64,000 bases of DNA, taken from NCBI GenBank assembly GCA_900544295.1, contig UQUO01000001.1, positions 124,001 through 188,000 on the forward strand, read 5' to 3'. Both the position numbers and the translations under genes were made by a program. A model generated the notes under the pieces. It did no database searches and was not told where the DNA came from. It was given only the letters and a program-made list of their open reading frames with translations. This DNA is from an uncultured Eubacteriales bacterium (GTDB lineage: Bacteria > Bacillota > Clostridia > Oscillospirales > Oscillospiraceae). Of this stretch, positions 28,422-37,037 are shown piece after piece. Numbering within the stretch: position 1 is the first letter of the stretch; every line of letters begins with the position of its first letter.

Positions 28422-29852
28422 ATGAGCGAAAATCAAGTCATCACTCCCGAACAGCTGGAAGAGTATATGCAGGGCCTGTATGCCAAGAGCAAGGTAGCAC
28501 AGAAAAAGTTTGAACGCGAGTTTACCACCAACCGCCGTGTGGACGAAGTGCTTCGCGCCATCGGTATGAAGACTTGCGAATATGCAGAGGAACTCTGCAC
28601 TGATGCTCTCAACGAGACCAAGATGGGAAACGTAAACGATAAGATGTCCAAACTGAAGGGCATTGTCTTCGGCCAGTGGGCTATTTGCAAGGGCCAGAAC
28701 ACTGTGGACTATGAAGACAGCCCTCTGGAGCCCGGCATCAAGATTCTCTACAAGCCCATGGGCGTAATCGGCTGCGTTATGCCCAGCACCAACCCTGTGG
28801 CCACCATCATCGGCAACGCCATGATGGCACTGAAGGGCCGCAACTCCGTGATTATCGCGCCTCACCCCATGTCCGTGCGGCTGTCTGTGAAGATGGTTAA
28901 GCTGCTGAGAGAGGCGCTTGAATCCGTAGGTGCTCCTGCTGACCTGATTCAGTGCATCAGCGAAGAGTACGCCAGCAGAGAGGCAACCAACCTGATGATG
29001 AGCACCTGTGACGCCTGCATTTCCACCGGCGGTGCCGGCCGTGTCAAGGCTGCATACTCCTCCGGTAAGCCTGCATTCGGTGTGGGTCAGGGAAACGTTC
29101 AGGAAATCGTTGATCTGGGCATCAGCGACGCTGAGCTGGAGAGACAGGCAACCCTGTGTGTAGCACACCGCGCCAAGGACAACGGTGTTCCCTGCGCAGG
29201 TGCCCAGACCGTACATATCCATGCCCAGCAGCTGGAGCAGTGGAAGGGATACATGCAGGAGCATGGCGCTTTCCTCATTGATAAGGATGAAGATATTGCG
29301 GCCCTTCGTGCTCTGGTGTTCCCTGACGGTGGCACCAAGCTCAACAGAGCAGTTGTGGGCAAGTTCCCCTATCAGGTGGGCGAAATGTGCGGCCTGAACA
29401 TTCCCGAGACCGCCAAGATCATGCTGGTCAAGAATCAGGCCTGGGGCGAGGCCGAGGTTCTCTGCCGCGAGATTCTCTTCCCTATCGTTCGCTACACCGT
29501 TTATGAAAAGTTCGAGGATGCGGTTGACCGGGCTGTTGCAAACCTTGAGGTAGAGGGCGCTGGACACACCAGTACCCTGTGGACCACCAATGATGACCAT
29601 GTAGAGTATGCGGCGAAGCGTATTCCTGTGGGCCGATTCCACATCAACCAGCCCACCATGGGCGGCAGAATCCCTATCATCACCTCTATTACCATCGGCT
29701 GCGGCACCTGGGGCGGCAACTCTGTCTCCGAAAACCTGACCTTCCGCCACCTGCTGAACAAGACCAGAGTTACCCGGGAAATCTCTGGCACCCAGCCCTG
29801 GTACTGCACCGATTGGGATAATTTTGAAAAATTCAATCCTCTTGCAGAATAA
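28422..29852 (+). CDS. Aldehyde dehydrogenase, CoA-acylating type
   Basis: A 476-residue aldehyde dehydrogenase superfamily member. VIGCVMPSTNPVATIIGNAM and the absence of the general-base Glu box of hydrolytic enzymes place it near the CoA-acylating group (AdhE N-terminal, EutE, PduP, SauS). The catalytic Cys is C258 in NGVPCAGAQTV. CoA-acylating enzymes convert an aldehyde, CoA and NAD to acyl-CoA and NADH, reversibly. It is first in the operon, 12 bases before the CoA-transferase, and would couple with the alcohol dehydrogenase at 25877. The specific aldehyde is unknown. Confidence 0.88.
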   Translation: MSENQVITPEQLEEYMQGLYAKSKVAQKKFEREFTTNRRVDEVLRAIGMKTCEYAEELCTDALNETKMGNVNDKMSKLKGIVFGQWAICKGQNTVDYEDSPLEPGIKILYKPMGVIGCVMPSTNPVATIIGNAMMALKGRNSVIIAPHPMSVRLSVKMVKLLREALESVGAPADLIQCISEEYASREATNLMMSTCDACISTGGAGRVKAAYSSGKPAFGVGQGNVQEIVDLGISDAELERQATLCVAHRAKDNGVPCAGAQTVHIHAQQLEQWKGYMQEHGAFLIDKDEDIAALRALVFPDGGTKLNRAVVGKFPYQVGEMCGLNIPETAKIMLVKNQAWGEAEVLCREILFPIVRYTVYEKFEDAVDRAVANLEVEGAGHTSTLWTTNDDHVEYAAKRIPVGRFHINQPTMGGRIPIITSITIGCGTWGGNSVSENLTFRHLLNKTRVTREISGTQPWYCTDWDNFEKFNPLAE

Positions 29853-29864
29853 AGGAGCATAGAA

Positions 29865-31073
29865 GTGAGATTATACGAAGGACTTCGCGTCGTTGAGTTT
29901 ACTACCAATATTGCCGGCCCCACAATCGGCCGTTGGCTTGCCGAGTACGGCGCAGACGTCATTCATGTGGAGCGTCCGGTTTACGGCGATGACAGCCGTG
30001 GATACCCTCCCATGTTTGACGGTGTCAGCGCCCAATATCACACCCTAAACCACGGCAAAAAATCTCTGGTTCTTGACCTGAAAGACCCGGAAGGTCTGAA
30101 AATCGCCAAAGAGCTGTGCAAAACCGCCGACATCGTACTGGAAAGCAACCGGCCCGGCGCAATGGACAGACTGGGGCTGGGCTATGAAGCCCTGCGGGAG
30201 ATTAACCCCCGGCTGATCTACGGCTCCATCTCCGCATGGGGTCACAAAGGCCCTTATGCGGACAGACCCGGCTATGACGTAATTGCGCAGGGCGCATCGG
30301 GCATGATGTACTACAACGGCGACGACAACACCGGTCCGGTAAAGGTCTTTTGTGAAATCGGCGACTACGGCGCCGCAACCTCCGGATTCGGCGCAATCAA
30401 TGCCGCGCTGTACTACCGTGAAAGAACCGGTCTGGGCCAGTATGTGGACATCTCTCTGGTGAAAACCCTTGCGTCCATGGCGGTAAAGCTGGATGACCAG
30501 CGCATCTACCACCGGGAGACGAAAAAGACCGGCAGTCAGGGTTCCAACCTGCTCTGCCCCTACGGCACCTTCAGATGTCCCGATGGCAAGTACATCATCA
30601 TTGCCTGCTCCAACAACAGCCTGACCTTCCGCTTCTTCCGCCTCATCGGCCGTCCTGAGCTTTGCGAGGACCCCCGCTTTGCTTCCAACATGAAGCGACT
30701 GGAAAATACCGAAATTCTGATGCCGGTGCTGTATGAGTGGCTGGAGAAAATGGGTACTGCGGCAAACGCGGAAAAAGCGCTGCTGTCTGCCGGGCTGCCC
30801 TGCTCCAGAGTATACACCTATGAAGATGTGGACCAGGACCCCCATTACAATGAGGCCGGCTGGTTTGCCGACATCCCCATGCCCGAAGGAATGGCCCTGA
30901 GAACCCGTCGTCTAGTGGGCAGCCCCTTTGAATTCTCAGCCGACAAACCGGAGTACAAACCTCTTGAAGGCTTCGGCTGCGGCAACTATGAGATCCTTGG
31001 CCAGCTTGGCTACTCCAAAGAGCAGGTCGATCAGCTTGAGACAAGATGGGCTGAGGCTGTTAAGAAAGCCTAA
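29865..31073 (+). CDS. Class III (CaiB/Frc-type) CoA-transferase
   Basis: A 402-residue enzyme starting at GTG after AAAGGAG. It begins LRVVEFTTNIAGPTIGRWLAEYGADVIHVE, the family N terminus, and has RPGAMDRLGLGYEALREINPRLIY. The likely catalytic Asp, which forms an acyl-anhydride, is D167 in EIGDYGAATSG. These enzymes move CoA between carboxylic acids (formyl-CoA/oxalate, carnitine, bile acids, aromatic succinates). Its place between an acylating dehydrogenase and an enoate-reductase-like flavoprotein suggests it activates the pathway acid. The substrate is not predictable from sequence. Confidence 0.93.
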   Translation: MRLYEGLRVVEFTTNIAGPTIGRWLAEYGADVIHVERPVYGDDSRGYPPMFDGVSAQYHTLNHGKKSLVLDLKDPEGLKIAKELCKTADIVLESNRPGAMDRLGLGYEALREINPRLIYGSISAWGHKGPYADRPGYDVIAQGASGMMYYNGDDNTGPVKVFCEIGDYGAATSGFGAINAALYYRERTGLGQYVDISLVKTLASMAVKLDDQRIYHRETKKTGSQGSNLLCPYGTFRCPDGKYIIIACSNNSLTFRFFRLIGRPELCEDPRFASNMKRLENTEILMPVLYEWLEKMGTAANAEKALLSAGLPCSRVYTYEDVDQDPHYNEAGWFADIPMPEGMALRTRRLVGSPFEFSADKPEYKPLEGFGCGNYEILGQLGYSKEQVDQLETRWAEAVKKA

Positions 31074-31167
31074 GATACCACTGCGTTCTTCTTTTGCACG
31101 AGGGCTCTGCCAAAAACAGGGCTCTTGTGCGGCACACCCTCCAGATTTTTCATTACGAGGTGACACG

Positions 31168-33156
31168 ATGAGCGATAAATACAATATTCTTTTCACTCCT
31201 TTTAATATCGGAAAACAGCAGATTAAGAACCGTTTCATTATGGGCCCCATGGGATGCAACCAGATGTATGACTCCTATGGCGCACTGAATAACGACGGCA
31301 TTGCCTATTACACCGAGCGGGCAAAAGGCGGCTTCGGTGCGGTCTTCCTTGGCGTGGCCATGGTCGACAATCTGGTAGACAACTATCCGCCTACATTAGT
31401 AGAAAACCCGCTGTATGCACCGGGCAGATACAAGAAAATGGCCAGTATGCTGGTGGAGCGCTGCGGCGCATACGGCACGAAAGTGTTCGGCGAAGTGGGT
31501 ATGGGCGGTGGCCGTAACTCCCGCGGGGCCCTTGCTCCTTCTGCAGTAGAAACCTTCAACTTTCCCAATGAGCGCAACCGAGAGATTACGGTGGATCAGA
31601 TCCACAAGAAGCAGGAGTGCATGATCAAGGCTGCTGCTCTGATGAAGGACAGCGGTTTCGCCGGTGTGGACCTGCACGCAGCCCACTGGGGCTACCTGTT
31701 GGACAATTTCCTTATGCCTATCGCGAACCACAGAGAAGATGAGTACGGCGGATGCCTGGATAACCGGGTTCGCGTAATCACCGAAATGGTTGAAGGAATT
31801 CATCAGGTCTGTGGCAGCGATTTTGCTGTTACCATTGGTCTCGGCGTCAAGAGCTTCATCACTGCTTTGAACAAGGGTTCTCTCACCGGCGAAAACGAGG
31901 CCGGCCGTACCGTGGAAGAGGCCATTGAGATTGCGAAACTGCTGGAGAAGGCCGGTGTTAACGCCATTCTGGCTGACGTTGGCATTTACGACTCCTTCTA
32001 TCACGCATGTCCTCCCGGCTATATGCCCAAGGGGCACGCACTGGATCTGTACGCGCAGGTGAAGGAGCAGGTGGGTATTCCTGTTCTGGCCCGTTCCAGA
32101 ATGGGCGATCCTGACCTTTGCCTCCACGCAGTGGAATCCGGCAAGGTGGACGGCGTTGTTCTGGCCCGTCCTGCGCTGGCTGACCCCTATTTCCCCAGGA
32201 AAATCGAGATGGGCATTCCTGAGAAGATCAGACCCTGCATTGGGTGCAATGTAGGTTGCTACGGCAATATGGTGGAAAGAGGAATTGCCGGCGGCTGTGC
32301 TGTAAATCCCAGAGCCACCAGAGAACTGAACACTCGTCCCCGCAAGGCGGTCAATCCCAGAAAGATTGCCGTTATCGGCGGCGGCCCTGCGGGTATGCAG
32401 GCTGCGATCACTGCAGCAGAGTGCGGCCACACCGTAGAGCTTTTTGAGAAAAATTGCGCTCTGGGCGGCGAAGTTCTGGCTGCAGGTGCCGATTCCATGA
32501 AGGTCGACGTCCGCAGATACAAGGACTGGCTGATCGGCGAGCTGCGTGACAACAAGGTTCCTGTACATCTTAACACCCTTATTACCGCAGATGAGGTCCA
32601 GATCCGCGGCTTTGACACCGTCATTCTGGCTACCGGCGCAGAAAGTGTCGCTCCTGCCTCCATCAAGGGCATCAACAAGGCAGTCTCCGCTTTGGATGTG
32701 CTGGAAGGCAAGGTGAGCACCGGTAAGAAGGTGCTTGTGGCCGGCGGTGGTCAGATTGGCTGCGAGACGGCTGTTGCTCTGGCCCGTGACGGCTATGAGG
32801 TCTCTCTGCTTGAGGCTATGCCCTCGGTGATGGACGTGATGTTCGTACCCAAGCAGCCCAAGATGATGCTCAAGGCCATGCTGGAGCAGTACAAGGTCAA
32901 CATGCTCACCGGTATGAAGCTGCTGGAAGTCAACGAAAAGGGCGCGCTGATCCAGAAAACTGACGGATCCACTGAACCCGAACAGCTGGAATGCGACACC
33001 ACCGTACTGGCCATCGGTCTCCGTCCCGTCAACGCTCTTGCCGAGAGTTTCAGAGGCAGAAACATTACCATTTACCAGATCGGCTCTGCCCGCAGAGTAG
33101 GAGACATCTTCGGTGCGGTGCATGACGCGTTTGAAGTTGTTTACAACATGGATTGA
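31168..33156 (+). CDS. FMN/4Fe-4S/FAD old-yellow-enzyme reductase (2,4-dienoyl-CoA reductase/BaiCD type)
   Basis: A 662-residue flavoprotein. Residues 1-360 form the FMN TIM barrel (FTPFNIGKQQIKNRFIMGPM; catalytic region around DLHAAHWGYLLDNFLMP). A 4Fe-4S site follows (CIGCNVGC, then Cys 13 residues later). Two Rossmann motifs come after it: VIGGGPAGMQAA for FAD and VAGGGQIGCE for NAD(P)H. The architecture matches FadH and the bile-acid enzymes BaiCD and BaiH, which reduce or oxidise conjugated C=C bonds using NAD(P)H. ATG 31168 has GAGGTG upstream. The partner CoA-transferase lies 94 bases upstream. Confidence 0.93.
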   Translation: MSDKYNILFTPFNIGKQQIKNRFIMGPMGCNQMYDSYGALNNDGIAYYTERAKGGFGAVFLGVAMVDNLVDNYPPTLVENPLYAPGRYKKMASMLVERCGAYGTKVFGEVGMGGGRNSRGALAPSAVETFNFPNERNREITVDQIHKKQECMIKAAALMKDSGFAGVDLHAAHWGYLLDNFLMPIANHREDEYGGCLDNRVRVITEMVEGIHQVCGSDFAVTIGLGVKSFITALNKGSLTGENEAGRTVEEAIEIAKLLEKAGVNAILADVGIYDSFYHACPPGYMPKGHALDLYAQVKEQVGIPVLARSRMGDPDLCLHAVESGKVDGVVLARPALADPYFPRKIEMGIPEKIRPCIGCNVGCYGNMVERGIAGGCAVNPRATRELNTRPRKAVNPRKIAVIGGGPAGMQAAITAAECGHTVELFEKNCALGGEVLAAGADSMKVDVRRYKDWLIGELRDNKVPVHLNTLITADEVQIRGFDTVILATGAESVAPASIKGINKAVSALDVLEGKVSTGKKVLVAGGGQIGCETAVALARDGYEVSLLEAMPSVMDVMFVPKQPKMMLKAMLEQYKVNMLTGMKLLEVNEKGALIQKTDGSTEPEQLECDTTVLAIGLRPVNALAESFRGRNITIYQIGSARRVGDIFGAVHDAFEVVYNMD

Positions 33157-33163
33157 TAAAGTT

Positions 33164-34912
33164 ATGGCTGACATCAGAGAACTGATTTTTCAAAAAAACG
33201 GTTCCGACAAAGTAACCGCCGGAATCTATACAGACAGTGACGGTATCGTATCCGGCATACCTGCTGCCCTGAAAAAGGCGGAGGAGATTGGGCTTTCTGT
33301 CACCTACGCAGTGCATGAAGGTGAAGAGGTCTTTGCCGGGGATATGCTCATGGAGTTTTCCGGAATGCCCACCCAGATCTGTACAGCGGAGGACAGCCTC
33401 ATCAGTGAGATCTCCAAATATTCCGGCGTGGCCACGGCGGCGAGAGCATTCAGCCGTAAGGTCAGCGGCCGGGCGAAGATCGTTTGCGGCTCCTGGAAAA
33501 AAATGCCCGGAGAAATCAAAAACAAACTTCGCCAGGCCATGCTGACAGGCGGCGTCTCTGTTCGCATGTGCGATGAGCCCATGATCTATCTGGACAAGAA
33601 TTATGTGGCCATCTTCGGTGGCGTGCAGAAAGCGCTGATCGCAGTCGCTGGTATCAATGACCGTAAAAAAGTCATTCAGGTCAAAGGCCGCTATGAAAAC
33701 GGCAACATCGTCCGGGAAGCTCTTACTGCCCTTTACTCCGGCGCAGACACTATTTATGTGGACAGTGGAAAAATTGAAGACCTGAAAGCAGTCTCCGAAG
33801 CCCTGCGCAGTGCCCTCAGTGAGCTGCAGACCGGGGATGAAGAGCGAAAGCTCAGCCTGGCATACGGCGGAGGAGTGGTTCTGGATCAGATTGAGGAGAT
33901 TATTGCCGCCGGTGCCGACATTATCGGCGTGGGCCGGGCCATAATCGATGCTCCGCTGATGGATCTGCGGCTGGAAGTGAAAGAGGTTCAGGCTGCCAAA
34001 TATCAGCACTCCCAGTATCAGCTGTTCAATAAGCACGAGCTTACCATACAGGGCATACATCTCAATGGGACAAATCTGAATGAGCTTTCAGACGTAGTGG
34101 CCGATGTGATCGGCGTTTCCCGGGAGGATGTACTTGTTATTGACGTCCGGGACAGCTTCGTTTGCCTGGATGTACTGTGCAGCCACCTGGACCCGGAGAA
34201 GTTTGTCTCCAAAGAGGAAACCCTGCTCAAACAGCTTGGCCGAATCAAGGGCGTGGGACTGGAAGCCAACGCTTCTGTTGTCTCCAACGGTATGCTTGGC
34301 TGGATTGCCGGCGACGACGAGAGTATTTCCGAGGCACAGCTGGAAATGAGCCGCTCAAAAGCCCTGGCAGAACAGATCAGGTTGAACATTGCAAAGAGGG
34401 CTATCGTTTTCCCCACAGGCGCTGAGGTGGAAGCAGGGGAGATTGAAGACACCAACACCCCCTTCATCATGCAGAAGCTGACCGAGGCCGGCTTTACTGT
34501 GGATAAAGGCGAGGTAATGAAGGATGACCTGAGACTTTTCACTGCCGGACTTTCCCGGGCCGCGGAAATGGGCTACGGCCTGTGCATTACCACGGGCGGC
34601 GTAGGCGCTGAAAATAAAGATTTCAGCGTGGAAGCCATTCAGCTTCTGGACAGCAGTGCTGCGGCTCCTTACATCGCAAAGTTCCATGCAGGCCACGGCA
34701 GACACAGCAAAGACGGTATTCGCATCTGCGTGGGTCAGGAGGGTGTTACAACCTTTGTTGCTCTGCCCGGACCTCACGACGAGGTTGAGCTCTGCATTGA
34801 CGCTGTCATTAAAGGCATCGGCGACGGCTGGAGCAAAGAAACTGTCGCGGCTACCGTTGCCGGCCTTCTCCGGACTCGCCTCAAGGAGAAACTCGCAGAA
34901 AAACACCATTGA
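33164..34912 (+). CDS. Fusion of a NadC/ModD-like phosphoribosyltransferase domain with a CinA/MoaB-like domain
   Basis: A 582-residue protein. Residues ~15-270 follow the quinolinate phosphoribosyltransferase plan: an N-terminal barrel (VHEGEEVFAGDMLMEFSG), ISKYSGVATAARAF, and a barrel with VIQVKGR and GADIIGVGRAIID. The usual TRKT-x-PG-x-R is here SWKKMPGEIK and the HR pair is VR, so chemistry may differ. Residues ~405-582 are a CinA/MoaB-like nucleotide or molybdopterin-binding fold (FPTGAEVEAGEIEDTNTPF, TTGGVGAENKDF). The middle ~290-400 is unassigned. It starts 7 bases after the reductase stop and is probably coupled. With larBEC in the island, a role in pyridine-nucleotide or NPN metabolism is inferred. 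Confidence 0.78.
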   Translation: MADIRELIFQKNGSDKVTAGIYTDSDGIVSGIPAALKKAEEIGLSVTYAVHEGEEVFAGDMLMEFSGMPTQICTAEDSLISEISKYSGVATAARAFSRKVSGRAKIVCGSWKKMPGEIKNKLRQAMLTGGVSVRMCDEPMIYLDKNYVAIFGGVQKALIAVAGINDRKKVIQVKGRYENGNIVREALTALYSGADTIYVDSGKIEDLKAVSEALRSALSELQTGDEERKLSLAYGGGVVLDQIEEIIAAGADIIGVGRAIIDAPLMDLRLEVKEVQAAKYQHSQYQLFNKHELTIQGIHLNGTNLNELSDVVADVIGVSREDVLVIDVRDSFVCLDVLCSHLDPEKFVSKEETLLKQLGRIKGVGLEANASVVSNGMLGWIAGDDESISEAQLEMSRSKALAEQIRLNIAKRAIVFPTGAEVEAGEIEDTNTPFIMQKLTEAGFTVDKGEVMKDDLRLFTAGLSRAAEMGYGLCITTGGVGAENKDFSVEAIQLLDSSAAAPYIAKFHAGHGRHSKDGIRICVGQEGVTTFVALPGPHDEVELCIDAVIKGIGDGWSKETVAATVAGLLRTRLKEKLAEKHH

Positions 34913-34961
34913 GAACACTATAGTTAAATATAGTGGTTCAAAAATTGAAAGGAGAAAAACA

Positions 34962-37037
34962 GTGAAGATCGTAGAAAGAGTAGCACGTGTGGATCAGAGC
35001 AAATGCGTTGGCTGCAAAAACTGTGAACGCCATTGCCCCACCGATGCAATCAAAGTTACTCCCGGAGTAATGCCGGGGTATGTACCTCCCTGCGGCACTG
35101 CATGTCCTGCCGGAACGGATGTTCAGGGCTATATCGCTCTGGCAGGTGCCGGCAGATATGAGGATGCATACCGCCTTATTCGTCAGTCCAACCCCTTCCC
35201 CTCTGTATGCGGCAGAATCTGCAACCATCCCTGCCAGGCAGCATGCAACAGAAACGACCTGGATGAATCCGTGGGTATCCGCGACATCAAGCGTTTTGTC
35301 GCAGACAAGGCTTTCGAAAACGGCATGCCTGTTGTGGAAAAGAAGCGCAAATCCAACGGAAAGAAAATTGCCGTTATCGGCGCCGGCCCCAGCGGCCTGA
35401 GCTGTGCATATTACCTGCAGCTGAGTGGCTATTCCGTTGAGGTTTTCGAGTCTGAGAGTGTTGCCGGCGGCGTCCTGGCCTACGGTATTCCTGAGTACCG
35501 TCTGCCCAAGGCTGTGCTCAACCGGGACATTCAGGCAATCGAAGCCACCGGTGTGCAGATCCATCTGAACACCACCGTGGGCGAAGATGTGAGCTTTGAC
35601 GAGCTGTACAAGAAGTTCCACGCTGTCTATGTTTCCACCGGCACTCAGCTCAGCCGCAAGGCCAACATTCCCGGCGAGGACATGCCCGGCGTGTATCATG
35701 GTCTTGATTTTCTCAAGGCAGTCAATCTGGGCAAGCCTGTTGAGATCGGCAAGAAGGTCGCTGTCATCGGCGGCGGCAACACGGCCATCGACGCTGCCCG
35801 TACTGCACGCAGACTGGGCGCAGAAGTCACCATTGTTTACCGCAGACAGAGAAACGACATGCCCTGCGAGGAGCGGGAGCTGCTGGAGGCCTTCGAAGAG
35901 GGCGTCCGTGTTCTGGATCTGGCCGCACCGGTTGAAGTGGTGGGCGAGGGCAAGGTTCAGGGCCTCAAGTGCGTGCGCATGGTTCCCAGTGTAAAGGACG
36001 AGAAGCTGCGCAGAAGTACCACCAAGACCGAGGAAGAGTTTGTTGTCGAGGTCGACAACATTATCGTGGCTGTCAGCCAGTATTCCGACTTCCCCTTCAT
36101 CAACAAGGATGAGGTCGTTGTCTCCAAGGCCGGCCGTATTGTCCTGGACGAGAAGGGCATGAGCTCCAAGCCCTATGTTTTTGCCGGCGGCGATGTGGTC
36201 CGCGGCGCAGCTACTGCCATCCAGGCCATCGCAGACGGCAAGAAGGCGGCAGTCAACATCAATAATTATCTTGGCTCCCAGTCCGGCATCACCGCGGGCG
36301 AAGAGATCGTCCTGCCCGAGCTGGAGGTTGGCAAGACCAGCGTGCTCAGCGCCGCAAAGATGAACAATTTGCCCATTGCTGAGCGTGTCACCAACCAGAA
36401 GGAAGTTGCCATCGGTCTCACCGAACAGCAGGTCAAGGATGAGTGCGGACGCTGCCTCAAGTGCCACGGCACGGCCAAGGTTGATCCCAGCCTTTGCCTG
36501 AACTGCTCACTGTGCTGGGAGCTGTGCACCCACGGTGCAATCAGCATGGAGCCTCTGGACACTCCCCATGTTGTCACCTGCGATTACGACGGCTCCGACA
36601 GAGTGGAAGAGATCATCGAAATCTGCAACAAGGCATTTCTCCGTCCTCTGGACAGCACCTGCCAGTGCACCAACACGACCGCCGAGGAGATCGTCCGTGC
36701 GATCATGGCCGGTGCCCGTACCATCAAGGACTTGCACCGCATGACCGGTACCGGCGGCGGCTGCGGCGGCTACTATTGCTCCAACACCATGTACAGACTT
36801 CTTGAGGCTGCCGGCTACCCCCAGACCGATCACGAGACCACCGACACCTCCGATTACGAGACCTATCACTACATCAAGCCCCTGCTCTTTACTCTGCCCG
36901 AGGGGGTCATGGATCACGATAAGCGGATCAGCCATGACATTGAGGAACAGAAGTTCGTTCAGTGGAACCCCGCAGAGGTTGAAAAGGGCAATGAGATGTA
37001 CCGCAAGATGATGAAGGAAAGGAGCGAGAAAAAATGA
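34962..37037 (+). CDS. GltD-like NAD(P)H oxidoreductase with extra iron-sulfur domains
   Basis: A 691-residue protein from GTG (ribosome site AAAGGAG). In order: an N-terminal 4Fe-4S motif (CVGCKNCERHCP); the GltD-type cluster domain (CGTACPAGTDVQGYIALA and CGRICNHPCQAACNR); FAD (VIGAGPSGLSCAYYL) and NAD(P) (VIGGGNTAIDAARTAR) sites; a second ferredoxin-like motif (CLNCSLCWELCTHG); and a C-terminal BFD-like 2Fe-2S domain (CQCTN ... GGGCGGYYC). It would carry electrons from NAD(P)H to a partner, perhaps the old-yellow enzyme or an external ferredoxin. It overlaps the next gene by 4 bases. Confidence 0.9.
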   Translation: MKIVERVARVDQSKCVGCKNCERHCPTDAIKVTPGVMPGYVPPCGTACPAGTDVQGYIALAGAGRYEDAYRLIRQSNPFPSVCGRICNHPCQAACNRNDLDESVGIRDIKRFVADKAFENGMPVVEKKRKSNGKKIAVIGAGPSGLSCAYYLQLSGYSVEVFESESVAGGVLAYGIPEYRLPKAVLNRDIQAIEATGVQIHLNTTVGEDVSFDELYKKFHAVYVSTGTQLSRKANIPGEDMPGVYHGLDFLKAVNLGKPVEIGKKVAVIGGGNTAIDAARTARRLGAEVTIVYRRQRNDMPCEERELLEAFEEGVRVLDLAAPVEVVGEGKVQGLKCVRMVPSVKDEKLRRSTTKTEEEFVVEVDNIIVAVSQYSDFPFINKDEVVVSKAGRIVLDEKGMSSKPYVFAGGDVVRGAATAIQAIADGKKAAVNINNYLGSQSGITAGEEIVLPELEVGKTSVLSAAKMNNLPIAERVTNQKEVAIGLTEQQVKDECGRCLKCHGTAKVDPSLCLNCSLCWELCTHGAISMEPLDTPHVVTCDYDGSDRVEEIIEICNKAFLRPLDSTCQCTNTTAEEIVRAIMAGARTIKDLHRMTGTGGGCGGYYCSNTMYRLLEAAGYPQTDHETTDTSDYETYHYIKPLLFTLPEGVMDHDKRISHDIEEQKFVQWNPAEVEKGNEMYRKMMKERSEKK

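Noticed and set aside
31396-33174. 592-codon minus-strand frame opposite the old-yellow enzyme
   Set aside because: The plus-strand frame has clear FMN, Fe-S and Rossmann motifs; the reverse frame has none and crosses gene borders.
33164-34912. Molybdenum-cofactor gene (modD plus moaB/mog)
   Set aside because: No molybdoenzyme or molybdate transporter is seen in the window; the lar context fits better, although this cannot be excluded.
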